A program made the position numbers and the translations under genes. The notes below the pieces were generated by a model, which saw nothing but the letters and a program-made list of their open reading frames with translations, searched no databases and was not told where the DNA came from. From contig DVID01000026.1 in the NCBI GenBank assembly GCA_018711625.1, positions 1 to 45,723 on the forward strand: DNA of 45,723 bases, read 5' to 3'. This DNA is from Candidatus Limicola stercorigallinarum. Lineage in GTDB: Bacteria > Actinomycetota > Coriobacteriia > Coriobacteriales > Coriobacteriaceae. Positions 6,969 through 16,867 of the stretch are shown in pieces. Every line of letters begins with the position of its first letter. Positions within the stretch are counted from its first letter, which is position 1.

Positions 6969-9900
6969 CTAGTCCAAAAGCTCAATGGGGGTGAGCCCCG
7001 CCGCGCTTGCCTCGATAATCGAGCGGCCGCCAAACACGCACACGGGTGCTTCCTTCGCCACGCGCGTGATGTCCGCGCCAAGCGCGCGGAGCTTTTCAGG
7101 CGTGGAGGCAAGCATCTCCTCCCGCACGTGCTCGCGAAAATGCGGATCGCGCTTACTGAAGTACTCGGCGTTGCGGCGCTTGGTGAGGGCGTAGGGCTTA
7201 AGCGGCACATCGTGGCCCGAGACGGAGGACACAATGAAGCCCTCCATGGCGTCGGGTGTGGGGTCAAACGATGCAAGCCAGATGCCCGCCTCAGCAATGC
7301 GCTTGAGCGAGGGGTCAATCGCCGGGTCACGGTAGGTGTAGAACGCGAGCTGCCGGTCGATGGCGGCGCGGAAGCCACATCCGTAGGCACCGCCCTTTAC
7401 GCGGATTTCATTCCAAAGATAGTCGTAGCTCAGCGCGTTGGCAGCTACGCTCCAGGTGCCGTTGGTGGTGATGTCGAGCACGCGCGGGTCGGTTGCCTGG
7501 GCGGCATAGCATACGTCGCTCGGCACAATGAATGCCTCGTGCTTGGGCTCGGGCATGGGGACATAGAGTTCCTTGGCGGGCGCGATGCGCGGGGCAAGTC
7601 CCATGGTGCCGGCGGCCTCCCAATAGCGGGCGCGATCCTCGGCAGACCCGGTGAAGCTCGTAAGGGTGCCCGTGGTGGTGAAGATGCGCGCCTGAAGCTC
7701 GCGGAGTTTAGCCACCAGGCTGTCAACACGCTCGTCAAAGTGCTCCAACAAATCGCAGAGGAAACGGTAGAAGTCTACGCCGCCCAGCTGCTCGGAGATT
7801 ATGCCCGCGGGCGAGACGTACGAATACGCACGGCTGAGCGCCGCCTGGTGGCCGGCGGTGATAAACGACTGCTCCATGCCAATCTTGAGCTGCGTGAGCA
7901 CCTCGCGAATGCGACCGGTATTGTCAAAGCGCGTCTCGCCCCACACTTCGGCGGGAATGGTTGCTAGGGCATCGATTTTCTCGGAAAGGGCGCCAGCAGC
8001 CACAGTGAGCATGGGGCGGGCGAGCTTCCAATTGGGCTGCTGGAACACCTCAGTGGTGAAGGAGAGAAAGCCCAAGTTAGAGGCAATATAGCTGTCGAGC
8101 TCGGCAGCTGTGTGGTGCTCGGTGTCGAGTTGCTGCATAAGGCGGGCGAGCACCTTCACATAAGGGAGCTCGGCAAAGCTCACGTGCGTGAGGTCGAAAT
8201 AGGTGAAGGCGTACGCCAGCTTGCGCGTGGGGAGGTCGTGCACCAGGCAGGGGAGAGGCGTGGTGGTGTCGATGACAAGCGGCGGCTCGGGGCGTGCCGG
8301 TCCAATGTCTGCAACGTGCAGGCGCGGGAGCGTTGCGCGGGCCTCGGGAGTGTCCTCTGCCTCCTGGGCAGCGCGGAGTGCGGCAACGTTATCGAGCACG
8401 CGCGCGAGCTCGTCGTCGCTCATGGTTGCCTTGCGCGCGGCGAGGCGTGTGGCTTCGGAGGCCTCGGCGTCGTCTTCGACATCGTCTCCGGTGTTGCTTT
8501 CCACCGGGGTATCTGAGGTGGGCACCAGGTCTACGAGCGCCTGATGCGGGTTTTCGAGCACAAGCTCGGTAAGGAGCTCCTCAAAGAACGAGCTGTCGAG
8601 CGCTGCCCGCAGCTCGGCAAAGATGGTTTCTGCCTTGAGGGCCAAGGTGGCAGCGTCATCGTCATAGAGCCAGGTGGAGAGCGCCTCGCAGGCAAGCACC
8701 ACGCCGTCCGCCGTGCCGTAGTCGCGCTGACGCAGGCTGTACTCGTTGTTGGAGATTACCGCTTCGAGCCGGTCGCGCGGGATGCCGTCGCGCACGAGGG
8801 CGCGGCTTGTCTTATCAACAATCTCTTGGAAGCGCTTGGCAACATCGGGCTGGGCGTTTTGCAAGATGATGAGCTCGTAAGGTTGTAGGCAGGCGTTTGA
8901 GGTGTAGCTCGTGATGTTGCCGCCTAGCCCTGCGGTGAGGATGGCCTTTTTAATAGGCGCTTCGTTGGAGCCCAACAGCGCCTCAAAAAGCACGTCGGCT
9001 GCAAGAACGCGCTTGGTGTCGGGGGCGTCGCCCAGCACGTAGGCCAGGCCCACAAGGGCGTTATCGGGCGTTGTTGCCATTTCCTGACGCAGGTACGGCG
9101 TGCGCACCGGTGCCTGGTGTTCGAGCTTATTGGGAGCGCCGGGCGTGCTTGTTGCCGGAGTAGCGGTGCTGTCTTCTGGGCTTGTGGGGGCAGCCGCAGC
9201 CGCGCGCGCAGCCTTTACGCTTCGGAACCGTTCTGCCTGCATACGGGCCTCATCGCACAGATATGACGTGTCCAAAAATGCCAGCTCGCGCCGTACGTCC
9301 GAGAAATCGCCATAGAGCGTGATGTAGCTATTGGCTAGGTTGTAGTGGCGGGCGTGCGTATCAAGATATTCCTCGTAGGTGAGGCTGGGGATAGCGCGGG
9401 GGTTGCCGCCCGACTCAAAGGCATAGGCGGTATCGGGGAAGAGCGCGCGCATCATGGCATTGTCGAGCACGTCCATGGGGTCCGAGAGGGCGCCTTTCAT
9501 CTCGTTGTAGACCACGCCGTTGATGCAAAGCTCGCCGTCGCGCGGGCGTGCACCCTCGGGCACGTTGAGCTCCAGGTGCCAGCCCTCCTGCTCAAAGATG
9601 GTGGGTTTGGTGTAAATGGCGGGCTCAAGCACGGCATCCATGTACACGTCCATGAGGTTGAGTAGGTCTTGCTCGTTAGTGGACGCCACCGGGTAAATGG
9701 TTTTGTCCGGATAGGTCATGGCGTTCAAAAATGTTTGCATCGAGCTTTTGATGAGGTCAACAAAGGGCTCTTTGACGGGAAATTTGTGCGAGCCGCAGAG
9801 CACGGAGTGCTCAAGGATGTGAAAAACACCTGTGTCGTTGGCAGGTGGCGTTTTGAATGCGATCGCGAAGGCTTTGTTTTCGTCCTCGCAGGCAAGATAG

Positions 9901-10073
9901 AGCAGGCGCGCGCCCGAGCTTGTGTGGCGCATCACATAGGCGTCGGCGTCGAGTTCGTCGATGGTTTCTGAGCGCTCGATATAAAAGCCGCAGACGGTGT
10001 CGCCCGGATGCAGCAGCTCGGCGGCGCTGGTGCGGGCCGGGGAATTCGGCTGGGTGGCAGTAGTGGTAGTCAT
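6969..10073 (-). CDS. M16C metallopeptidase (presequence protease/insulinase family)
   Basis: 1034 residues from the ATG at 10073, which has CAGGAG 9 nt upstream; an ATG 15 codons earlier lacks a good site. The inverted zinc motif HxxEH appears as HILEH at residues 85-89 and the distal zinc-ligand glutamate as NEMKGA at residue 191. The spacing matches PreP-type enzymes, which degrade free peptides of moderate length inside a closed two-half chamber. A low-complexity acidic linker (around NTGDDVEDDAEASEATR) and a Pro/Ala/Thr stretch (PTSPEDSTATPATSTPGAP) are insertions. The second half carries the catalytically inactive M16-like repeats. No signal peptide is seen, so it is likely cytosolic. 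Convergent with pth2, divergent from the EamA gene. Confidence 0.9.
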   Translation of the reverse strand: MTTTTATQPNSPARTSAAELLHPGDTVCGFYIERSETIDELDADAYVMRHTSSGARLLYLACEDENKAFAIAFKTPPANDTGVFHILEHSVLCGSHKFPVKEPFVDLIKSSMQTFLNAMTYPDKTIYPVASTNEQDLLNLMDVYMDAVLEPAIYTKPTIFEQEGWHLELNVPEGARPRDGELCINGVVYNEMKGALSDPMDVLDNAMMRALFPDTAYAFESGGNPRAIPSLTYEEYLDTHARHYNLANSYITLYGDFSDVRRELAFLDTSYLCDEARMQAERFRSVKAARAAAAAPTSPEDSTATPATSTPGAPNKLEHQAPVRTPYLRQEMATTPDNALVGLAYVLGDAPDTKRVLAADVLFEALLGSNEAPIKKAILTAGLGGNITSYTSNACLQPYELIILQNAQPDVAKRFQEIVDKTSRALVRDGIPRDRLEAVISNNEYSLRQRDYGTADGVVLACEALSTWLYDDDAATLALKAETIFAELRAALDSSFFEELLTELVLENPHQALVDLVPTSDTPVESNTGDDVEDDAEASEATRLAARKATMSDDELARVLDNVAALRAAQEAEDTPEARATLPRLHVADIGPARPEPPLVIDTTTPLPCLVHDLPTRKLAYAFTYFDLTHVSFAELPYVKVLARLMQQLDTEHHTAAELDSYIASNLGFLSFTTEVFQQPNWKLARPMLTVAAGALSEKIDALATIPAEVWGETRFDNTGRIREVLTQLKIGMEQSFITAGHQAALSRAYSYVSPAGIISEQLGGVDFYRFLCDLLEHFDERVDSLVAKLRELQARIFTTTGTLTSFTGSAEDRARYWEAAGTMGLAPRIAPAKELYVPMPEPKHEAFIVPSDVCYAAQATDPRVLDITTNGTWSVAANALSYDYLWNEIRVKGGAYGCGFRAAIDRQLAFYTYRDPAIDPSLKRIAEAGIWLASFDPTPDAMEGFIVSSVSGHDVPLKPYALTKRRNAEYFSKRDPHFREHVREEMLASTPEKLRALGADITRVAKEAPVCVFGGRSIIEASAAGLTPIELLD

Positions 10074-10379
10074 GCTGGTCTCCTGGAGTCGCAGGGGTGC
10101 GAATAGGTTCACGTTCACACTTTATACCCGCCTGCGGACACAAGGCGCGTGAGAAGACTTCTGGCATTGGTGTCTCACGTTGTTGTTTGCTGGCGAGCGG
10201 TATTTGTTGGGTTTATGAATACGGGTGGCGTTTCCTTAGCGGGGTTCGTCATTTGCCAAGCGCGTGCTTTATTGAGCCGGAGCAGCTTGGCCTTGTTGGG
10301 CGTATCCTGCGCATTTTGCCTGTTGTGCAGGCGATGCATGCGTTACGTTTGTTGTGGAAAACACGGGGGAGGAGCTGCT
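10074..10379. promoter_or_regulatory. Divergent intergenic region between the M16C peptidase and EamA genes
   Basis: 306 bp without a credible gene. On the minus strand a TATAAA box (plus coordinates 10121-10126) lies ~48 nt before the peptidase start, next to a doubled GTTCAC (GGTTCACGTTCAC). On the plus strand a frame is open from 10149 in phase with the EamA gene, but it is Cys-rich and unlike the family, so it is not counted as coding. Confidence 0.35.
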
Positions 10380-11363
10380 GTGGCCAAGGACACAATCGAA
10401 GACATGAGTGGCGAGAGCGCACTTGGTACGGATGCCGCAGCGCGCAAGCGCCGCCGGACGCTCCGCGAGCGCGTGAATGCGCTTGAGAACAAACGCCTTG
10501 TTATTGGTGTAGCCAGCACGCTCTTCGGCGGCATCTTCTGGGGCTTCTCGGGCACCTGCGCGAGCTTCCTTTTTGAGAACTACCAGGTGGATACGGCGTG
10601 GCTTATGTGCACGCGCCAGCTTTGCTCGGGTGCGCTCTTCCTCATCCCCATCCTTCTCAGCGACCGCCAGCGCTTTGTGGAGCTCTGGCGCAACCGGCAC
10701 GATCGCCGCGTCATGCTGCTGCTTGCCGCGCTCGGCGTTCTGCTCAACCAATTTGGCTACCTGCTGGCCGTGCGCTATACCAATGCCGGTACCGCTACGG
10801 TTATGCAGTGCCTGCAGCTTGTGCTCATCATGATCTACGCCTGCATCACCACGCATCGCGCTCCGCGCCGGCGTGAGCTTGCGGGCGTGGTGCTGGCCTT
10901 TGCCGGTACGTTTTTCATCGCTACCGGTGGCAACCCCTCTACGCTCACTATTCCGCCCGAGGGCCTTGTGGTGGGCTTGCTTGCTGCGGTTGGCGCCGCA
11001 TGCATGTCCATCATCCCGGTGTCCATCCTGCCCAAGTACGGCTCGTCCATTGTTACCGGATCGGGCATGCTGGTTTCGGGCGTGGTAACGAGCATTTTCA
11101 TTCAGCCCTGGAACAACCCGCCCGCGCTTGATGCCGCCGGCTGGGAGGCGTTTATTGTGCTCACGGTGGTGGGCTCGTTTTTGGCCTACCTGCTCTATAT
11201 GCAGGGCGTCAAAGACATTGGCTCTATGCGTGCGAGCCTTATTGGTACGGTGGAGCCGGTGTCGGCCACCATCACGAGCGCAATCGTGCTGGGTACAGTG
11301 TTTGCCGGTACCGATATCCTGGGCTTTGCCCTCATCATTATCATGGTGTTCTTGACGGTGTGA
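10380..11363 (+). CDS. EamA/DMT-family transporter
   Basis: 327 residues from a GTG at 10380 preceded by GGGGGAGGAG. After a ~40-residue basic cytoplasmic N-terminus come about ten hydrophobic helices arranged as two EamA repeats: the first begins near VASTLFGGIFWGFSGTCASF and the second near EGLVVGLLAAVGAACMSI. The typical end-of-repeat segment VEPVSATITSAIVLG is present. The family exports or imports small metabolites such as amino acids or nucleotide sugars; the substrate is not predictable. Single gene, followed by a strong terminator. Confidence 0.88.
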   Translation: MAKDTIEDMSGESALGTDAAARKRRRTLRERVNALENKRLVIGVASTLFGGIFWGFSGTCASFLFENYQVDTAWLMCTRQLCSGALFLIPILLSDRQRFVELWRNRHDRRVMLLLAALGVLLNQFGYLLAVRYTNAGTATVMQCLQLVLIMIYACITTHRAPRRRELAGVVLAFAGTFFIATGGNPSTLTIPPEGLVVGLLAAVGAACMSIIPVSILPKYGSSIVTGSGMLVSGVVTSIFIQPWNNPPALDAAGWEAFIVLTVVGSFLAYLLYMQGVKDIGSMRASLIGTVEPVSATITSAIVLGTVFAGTDILGFALIIIMVFLTV

Positions 11364-11413
11364 CATCATTACGATGCCAAAGCCAATGGTGCTATAACAC
11401 GAGACAACGGAAC

Positions 11414-11441
11414 GGGGCGCCGAAAGAATAATCGGCGCCCC
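11414..11441. terminator. Bidirectional terminator between the EamA and M32 genes
   Basis: A perfect 10-bp stem, GGGGCGCCGA / TCGGCGCCCC, with an 8-nt loop, followed by GCTTTGTG. The flanking genes converge on it. Confidence 0.75.
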
Positions 11442-11485
11442 GCTTTGTGATAGCAGCTTTTTGGCAGACTGGCTCGTCTGTCCCT

Positions 11486-13006
11486 CTACAAGCTGTAGCG
11501 GTCGCGGAACTTGCGCTCAAGGTAGGTGCAATAGAACGTGGCATCAAAGGGTGCGCCGCATGCGCTCTCGATGAGCTCCGGCGCGTCCTTACAGCGGCCC
11601 CAACGCCAAATCTTCTCGCGCAGCCAGCCGCGCACCGGCGCGAGTTCGCCCGCCGCGCAGGCTGCGTCTACATCCACGCCGTCGCGCTTCATGGCGTCCA
11701 GGTACTGTGCTCCATAGGCGCTTCCCAGGGCGTAGCTGGGGAAATAGCCAAAGCTGCCGCCCGACCAATGGGTGTCCTGCAAGCAGCCATGCGTATCGTC
11801 GGGAACCTCGAGCCCCAGATAATCCTTAGTAAGGGAGCGCCAGAGGGCGGGAACATCTGCTGCCTTAGCCTCGCCAGCAAAGAGCATGCGCTCAATGTCG
11901 TAGCGCAGCATGATGTGTAGCGGATAGGTGAGCTCGTCGGCATCCATACGGATGAGGCCGGGACGCGCCATGTTTGTGGCGCGCCAAAGGGCCTCAGGCG
12001 TCACGTCGGTATACACGCCCGGCACGCGCTTGCGCATTACGTCGAGGAGTGGCGACGCAAAGGCATGGTTGCGGCCGATGTAGTTCTCAAAGAAACGCGA
12101 CTGGCTCTCGTGGATGCCCATTGAGGTGCCGCTCGAAAGGCAGGTATAGGCATACGCCGGGTCAACGTTTGCCTCGTAGATGGCGTGCCCGCCCTCATGC
12201 ATCACAGAGAACACGTTGTTGAACGCATCGTTTTCGTAGATGTGCGTGGTCACGCGCACATCGCCCGGCGCAAAACCGTCGGAGAACGGGTGCTCTACGC
12301 AGGCGAGGGCGCAGCCCTCCATGTCGATGCCCTCAAGCTCAAGGAGGTCGCGCGCAATCTGGAGCTGTACCGAGCTGGGCACATGCGCCGTCATAAAGGA
12401 TGGAAGCTCCTCATGGTCATGCTCCGCAATCTCGTGCACTAGCGGCACAACAGTCTCTTTGACCTGCGAAAAGAACGCGTCATAAGCAGCGGTGTCCATG
12501 CCGCGCTCATACTGGTCGAGCCACACGTCATAGGGGTCACGCGTGCTATCGAGGTAGGAGGCCTGGCGCTTGAGCGCCTCCACAATACGGTCGATGTAAG
12601 GGGCAAGCGTAGCCCAATCGTTATCTGCCTTGGCCTTGTGCCATACGGCGTTTGCTTCGCTTGTGAGGCGCGCCCACGAGGCCACCTCGTCGGCAGGAAG
12701 GGCAAGCGCCTCGCGCTGGTCGCGCGCAAAGACAGCCAGCTCGGTGGCAGTCTGCTCGTCGAGCTCGCCCGCCTCGGCAGCGCGCGTAAGCTCGGCCACC
12801 ATGTCCTGCGCGGCCTGGCTACACGTAAGCGCGTGCTCCTCCTCGGCCAGCACGCCCATGGCCTCGGCGCGGGCGGCGGCACCCAAAGGCGGGGCGACGG
12901 TCTCGCCGTCAAAGTCAAGAATCGAGGTGAGGTACTTACGTGTCCACAGGTTGCGCTGCAGATGCTTGAAGTCGATGACGGTGGGGGTGGTAGCGGGCTT
13001 GCTCAT
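11486..13006 (-). CDS. M32 family metallocarboxypeptidase (Taq type)
   Basis: 506 residues, the normal length for the family; AAGAAAGAGG lies 4 nt before the ATG. The zinc motif HExxH is HEGGH at residues 270-274. The other family signatures are all present: HPF (about 239-241), DVRVTT, HESQSRFFENYIGR (with the third zinc ligand Glu) and the late motif IRMDADELTYPLHIMLRY. These cytosolic, mostly helical enzymes remove C-terminal amino acids with broad specificity. Monocistronic; its start faces one copy of the structured direct repeat (13071-13259). Confidence 0.93.
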   Translation of the reverse strand: MSKPATTPTVIDFKHLQRNLWTRKYLTSILDFDGETVAPPLGAAARAEAMGVLAEEEHALTCSQAAQDMVAELTRAAEAGELDEQTATELAVFARDQREALALPADEVASWARLTSEANAVWHKAKADNDWATLAPYIDRIVEALKRQASYLDSTRDPYDVWLDQYERGMDTAAYDAFFSQVKETVVPLVHEIAEHDHEELPSFMTAHVPSSVQLQIARDLLELEGIDMEGCALACVEHPFSDGFAPGDVRVTTHIYENDAFNNVFSVMHEGGHAIYEANVDPAYAYTCLSSGTSMGIHESQSRFFENYIGRNHAFASPLLDVMRKRVPGVYTDVTPEALWRATNMARPGLIRMDADELTYPLHIMLRYDIERMLFAGEAKAADVPALWRSLTKDYLGLEVPDDTHGCLQDTHWSGGSFGYFPSYALGSAYGAQYLDAMKRDGVDVDAACAAGELAPVRGWLREKIWRWGRCKDAPELIESACGAPFDATFYCTYLERKFRDRYSL

Positions 13007-13070
13007 ATAGCCTCTTTCTTACGGCAACAGACTCTACCCCGCAGTGTACCCCGATTGCGGAGGAGAGGCA

Positions 13071-13193
13071 GCGTCGCCGCCATCCGCCCCTTCCCGTTCC
13101 CGCCGTTGCGTGCACCGCCCCGCGAGTTGCGGCTCTTCATGTCCAGAATTCCTCGAAAACAGGGGAGGAAACGGACAAAACGAGCCGCAACGG
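13071..13193. repeat. Structured direct repeat, copy A
   Basis: 123 bp that match copy B (18764-18886) at all but four positions with no gaps. A nested hairpin lies inside: GTTGCGGCTC (13126-13135) with GAGCCGCAAC (13182-13191), TGTCC (13140-13144) with GGACA (13173-13177), and TTCCTC (13149-13154) with GAGGAA (13165-13170). Weaker similarity extends about 10 bp upstream. It sits between the M32 start and the 3' end of the glucoside PTS operon. Confidence 0.9.
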
Positions 13194-13199
13194 CAGGCA

Positions 13200-13259
13200 C
13201 GGTGCACGCAGCAGCTTGCCGGGTGCACGCAACAGCTTGCCGGACGCACGCAACAGCGG
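13200..13259. repeat. 21-bp tandem repeats next to copy A
   Basis: Two units of about 21 bp (core GTGCACGCAACAGCTTGCC) and a third partial unit (GACGCACGCAACAGC) directly follow the 123-bp repeat. A related array follows copy B. There are no spacers, so this is not a CRISPR. Confidence 0.7.
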
Positions 13260-13311
13260 ACGCGGGGCGGATAGCGATGATGCGTCAGTCTCATCCGCTC
13301 CGTCTGTCTAG

Positions 13312-15110
<1,799 letters not shown>

Positions 15111-15112
15111 GG

Positions 15113-16369
15113 TTATGCGACCTCCAACTCGGCGTCCCCTGCTTCTTCGGTCTCTTCTTTGAGCATGTTCGCCTCGTGGACCTTGAAGAACGGCAGCCAG
15201 ATGAGCCACGTGATGATGAAGATAATCACCTCAAGGACGATGACGCGTGCGTCTCCGTGGGTGGCGAGGAACGAGCAGATGGGAAAAGGCAGCTGGTTAA
15301 CGTTCATGACCTGGTAGGGAATGGTGATAAGCCCGGCGTTGAACGTGAAGTAGACGAGGGTGGGGATGATGATGGCGTTGATCCACATGGGGACCATAAG
15401 AATCGGGTTGAGTGCGATGGGCGCGCCGTACACAAGCGGCTCGTTGACGTTGAAAATCGAAGGGATGAGCGCGATTTGGCCAAAGCGGCGTACGCTCGTG
15501 CTCTTCGAGCGAAGCATCATGATGTTGAGAGCGAGCGTCATGCCCATACCTCCGATGAACACCACGGAGAATGCGACATTGGGGGTGTAGATGTTGGTCG
15601 CGACAGTGCCTGCAGCGATGGCGGCGGCGTTCGCGGCGATGCCCGCTTGGCCAACAGGAGAGGTGATGGGGTTCATGAACCAGCTATTGATGCCGAACGA
15701 GTAGAAGAACGTGGGAATGAAGCACAGAAGCACGAAACCGGGGTAGGTTTGGCCAATCGCGATGATGGGCGAGAACAGAGTGGTGGCGAGGTCGAAGAGG
15801 TTGACGTGAGCGATGTTGATGACGATATGCCCCACGAGCAGCGAGAAGAATCCTGGGATTACCTGGTTGAGCCAACGCACCAGGAAGTCCGGCAGGGTGT
15901 CGCTGTCCTCAAAGAGATGCAGCTTGAAGTAGAGGTTGCTCACCACAATCACAAAGATACCGGTTACGAAGGAGGCGATCATGCCCGTTCCACCGAAGCG
16001 GCTAAATTTCACTGAGAAGTTGAAATCGACAATTTCGGGTTGCATGACCAGGAAGAACAACATGACCGAGATGAGTCCGGTGGAGACACCGTACGAGCCG
16101 AAGCCGTACTGCTTGGCTCCGTGGTATCCCAGCAAGAAGGCGAGCGTGAGCGACAAAATGCCGAAGCTGAAGTTGTAGATGGGGCTCAGGTCGGGGAGTA
16201 CAGTGAAGTACCCGGCGAACACGTTGTAGATGGATACGAGCGAACCAATGAGTAGGATGGGCACGTTGGCCATGAGGGCGCCAGAAAGGGCACGGATGAT
16301 TTTCTTGTCCATCATCTTGGCAACTTTAGGCGCGAAATCGGTGCCCAGCCAGTTCATGAAACCATTCAT
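15113..16369 (-). CDS. PTS lactose/cellobiose-specific IIC component
   Basis: 418 residues from the ATG at 16369 with GAGGAGG 6 nt upstream, almost touching the IIB stop. It is a polytopic membrane permease (about ten hydrophobic segments) of the glucose-lactose superfamily. The substrate-site signature is NVNEPLVYGAP, equivalent to NINEPV in cellobiose/lactose IICs. The start motif FAPKVAKMMDKKIIRALSGA is typical of the family. It transports the sugar while the IIB domain phosphorylates it. A charged tail (KEETEEAGDAELEVA) ends the protein. Confidence 0.93.
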   Translation of the reverse strand: MNGFMNWLGTDFAPKVAKMMDKKIIRALSGALMANVPILLIGSLVSIYNVFAGYFTVLPDLSPIYNFSFGILSLTLAFLLGYHGAKQYGFGSYGVSTGLISVMLFFLVMQPEIVDFNFSVKFSRFGGTGMIASFVTGIFVIVVSNLYFKLHLFEDSDTLPDFLVRWLNQVIPGFFSLLVGHIVINIAHVNLFDLATTLFSPIIAIGQTYPGFVLLCFIPTFFYSFGINSWFMNPITSPVGQAGIAANAAAIAAGTVATNIYTPNVAFSVVFIGGMGMTLALNIMMLRSKSTSVRRFGQIALIPSIFNVNEPLVYGAPIALNPILMVPMWINAIIIPTLVYFTFNAGLITIPYQVMNVNQLPFPICSFLATHGDARVIVLEVIIFIITWLIWLPFFKVHEANMLKEETEEAGDAELEVA

Positions 16370-16370
16370 A

Positions 16371-16688
16371 CTATGCCTCCTCAATAACCGAGATGGCGAG
16401 GTCAAGCAGGCCCTCGCCATCCAGGCCGCCGTACATCTTCTTGGGGATCACGCGCACCGGCACGCCATAAGGGGCGCAGATGCCCTCCAAGTCCTCTTGC
16501 GCATAAGCGAGATGTGGTCCGATGAGTAGAATGTCCGCATCGGGGAGGGCTTTGGAAAGGTCATTTTGGCTCCGCGCCTCGATACGGGCGCTGATTCCGC
16601 GCTTTTTAGCGGCCTTGCGCATCTGTTGCGCAAGGAATCCGCTGGACATGCCTGCGCCGCAGCACAGTAGGATGTATAGGTTATCCAT
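16371..16688 (-). CDS. PTS lactose/cellobiose-specific IIB component
   Basis: 105 residues from the ATG at 16688, with AAAGGAGGG 3-4 nt upstream. The phosphocysteine motif is LLCCGAGMSSG, the phosphorylated residue probably being Cys10, directly before GAGMSS. Length and fold match cytoplasmic IIB(Cel) proteins. First gene of the operon IIB-IIC-IIA-GH1 and divergent from the PRD regulator. Confidence 0.9.
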   Translation of the reverse strand: MDNLYILLCCGAGMSSGFLAQQMRKAAKKRGISARIEARSQNDLSKALPDADILLIGPHLAYAQEDLEGICAPYGVPVRVIPKKMYGGLDGEGLLDLAISVIEEA

Positions 16689-16867
16689 TGTCCCTCCTTT
16701 ATTCGGGGTGAGTGTTGCCACTATTGTTCAGGCATGAACACGGGGTCTCAACTTGCATTGCTTCACCCTTTGGGGCGATATCAAGTTTTTCGCATAGCAG
16801 TGAAAGAAATTCATTTGCGGTGGCAGCAAGGCCTTTGGGACAATGGGTGCACACGGGAGGGGGCGCC
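16689..16867. promoter_or_regulatory. Divergent promoter region of the glucoside PTS locus
   Basis: 179 bp between the IIB start and the regulator start. An inverted repeat GTTCA-N4-TGAAC lies at 16726-16739 and could be an operator. On the minus strand TTGAGA and AACAAT are spaced 17 bp and overlap that repeat, giving a plausible weak promoter for the PTS operon. No antiterminator-type terminator is visible in the leader, which fits a DNA-binding activator rather than an RNA antiterminator. Confidence 0.4.

Noticed and set aside
10149-10379. A longer EamA protein starting at 10149
   Set aside because: The extra 77 residues are Cys/Val-rich and unlike the family, and a strong Shine-Dalgarno sits before the GTG at 10380.
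13200-13259. Short tandem repeats as a CRISPR array
   Set aside because: The ~21-bp units are directly adjacent without spacers, number under three and have no cas genes nearby.
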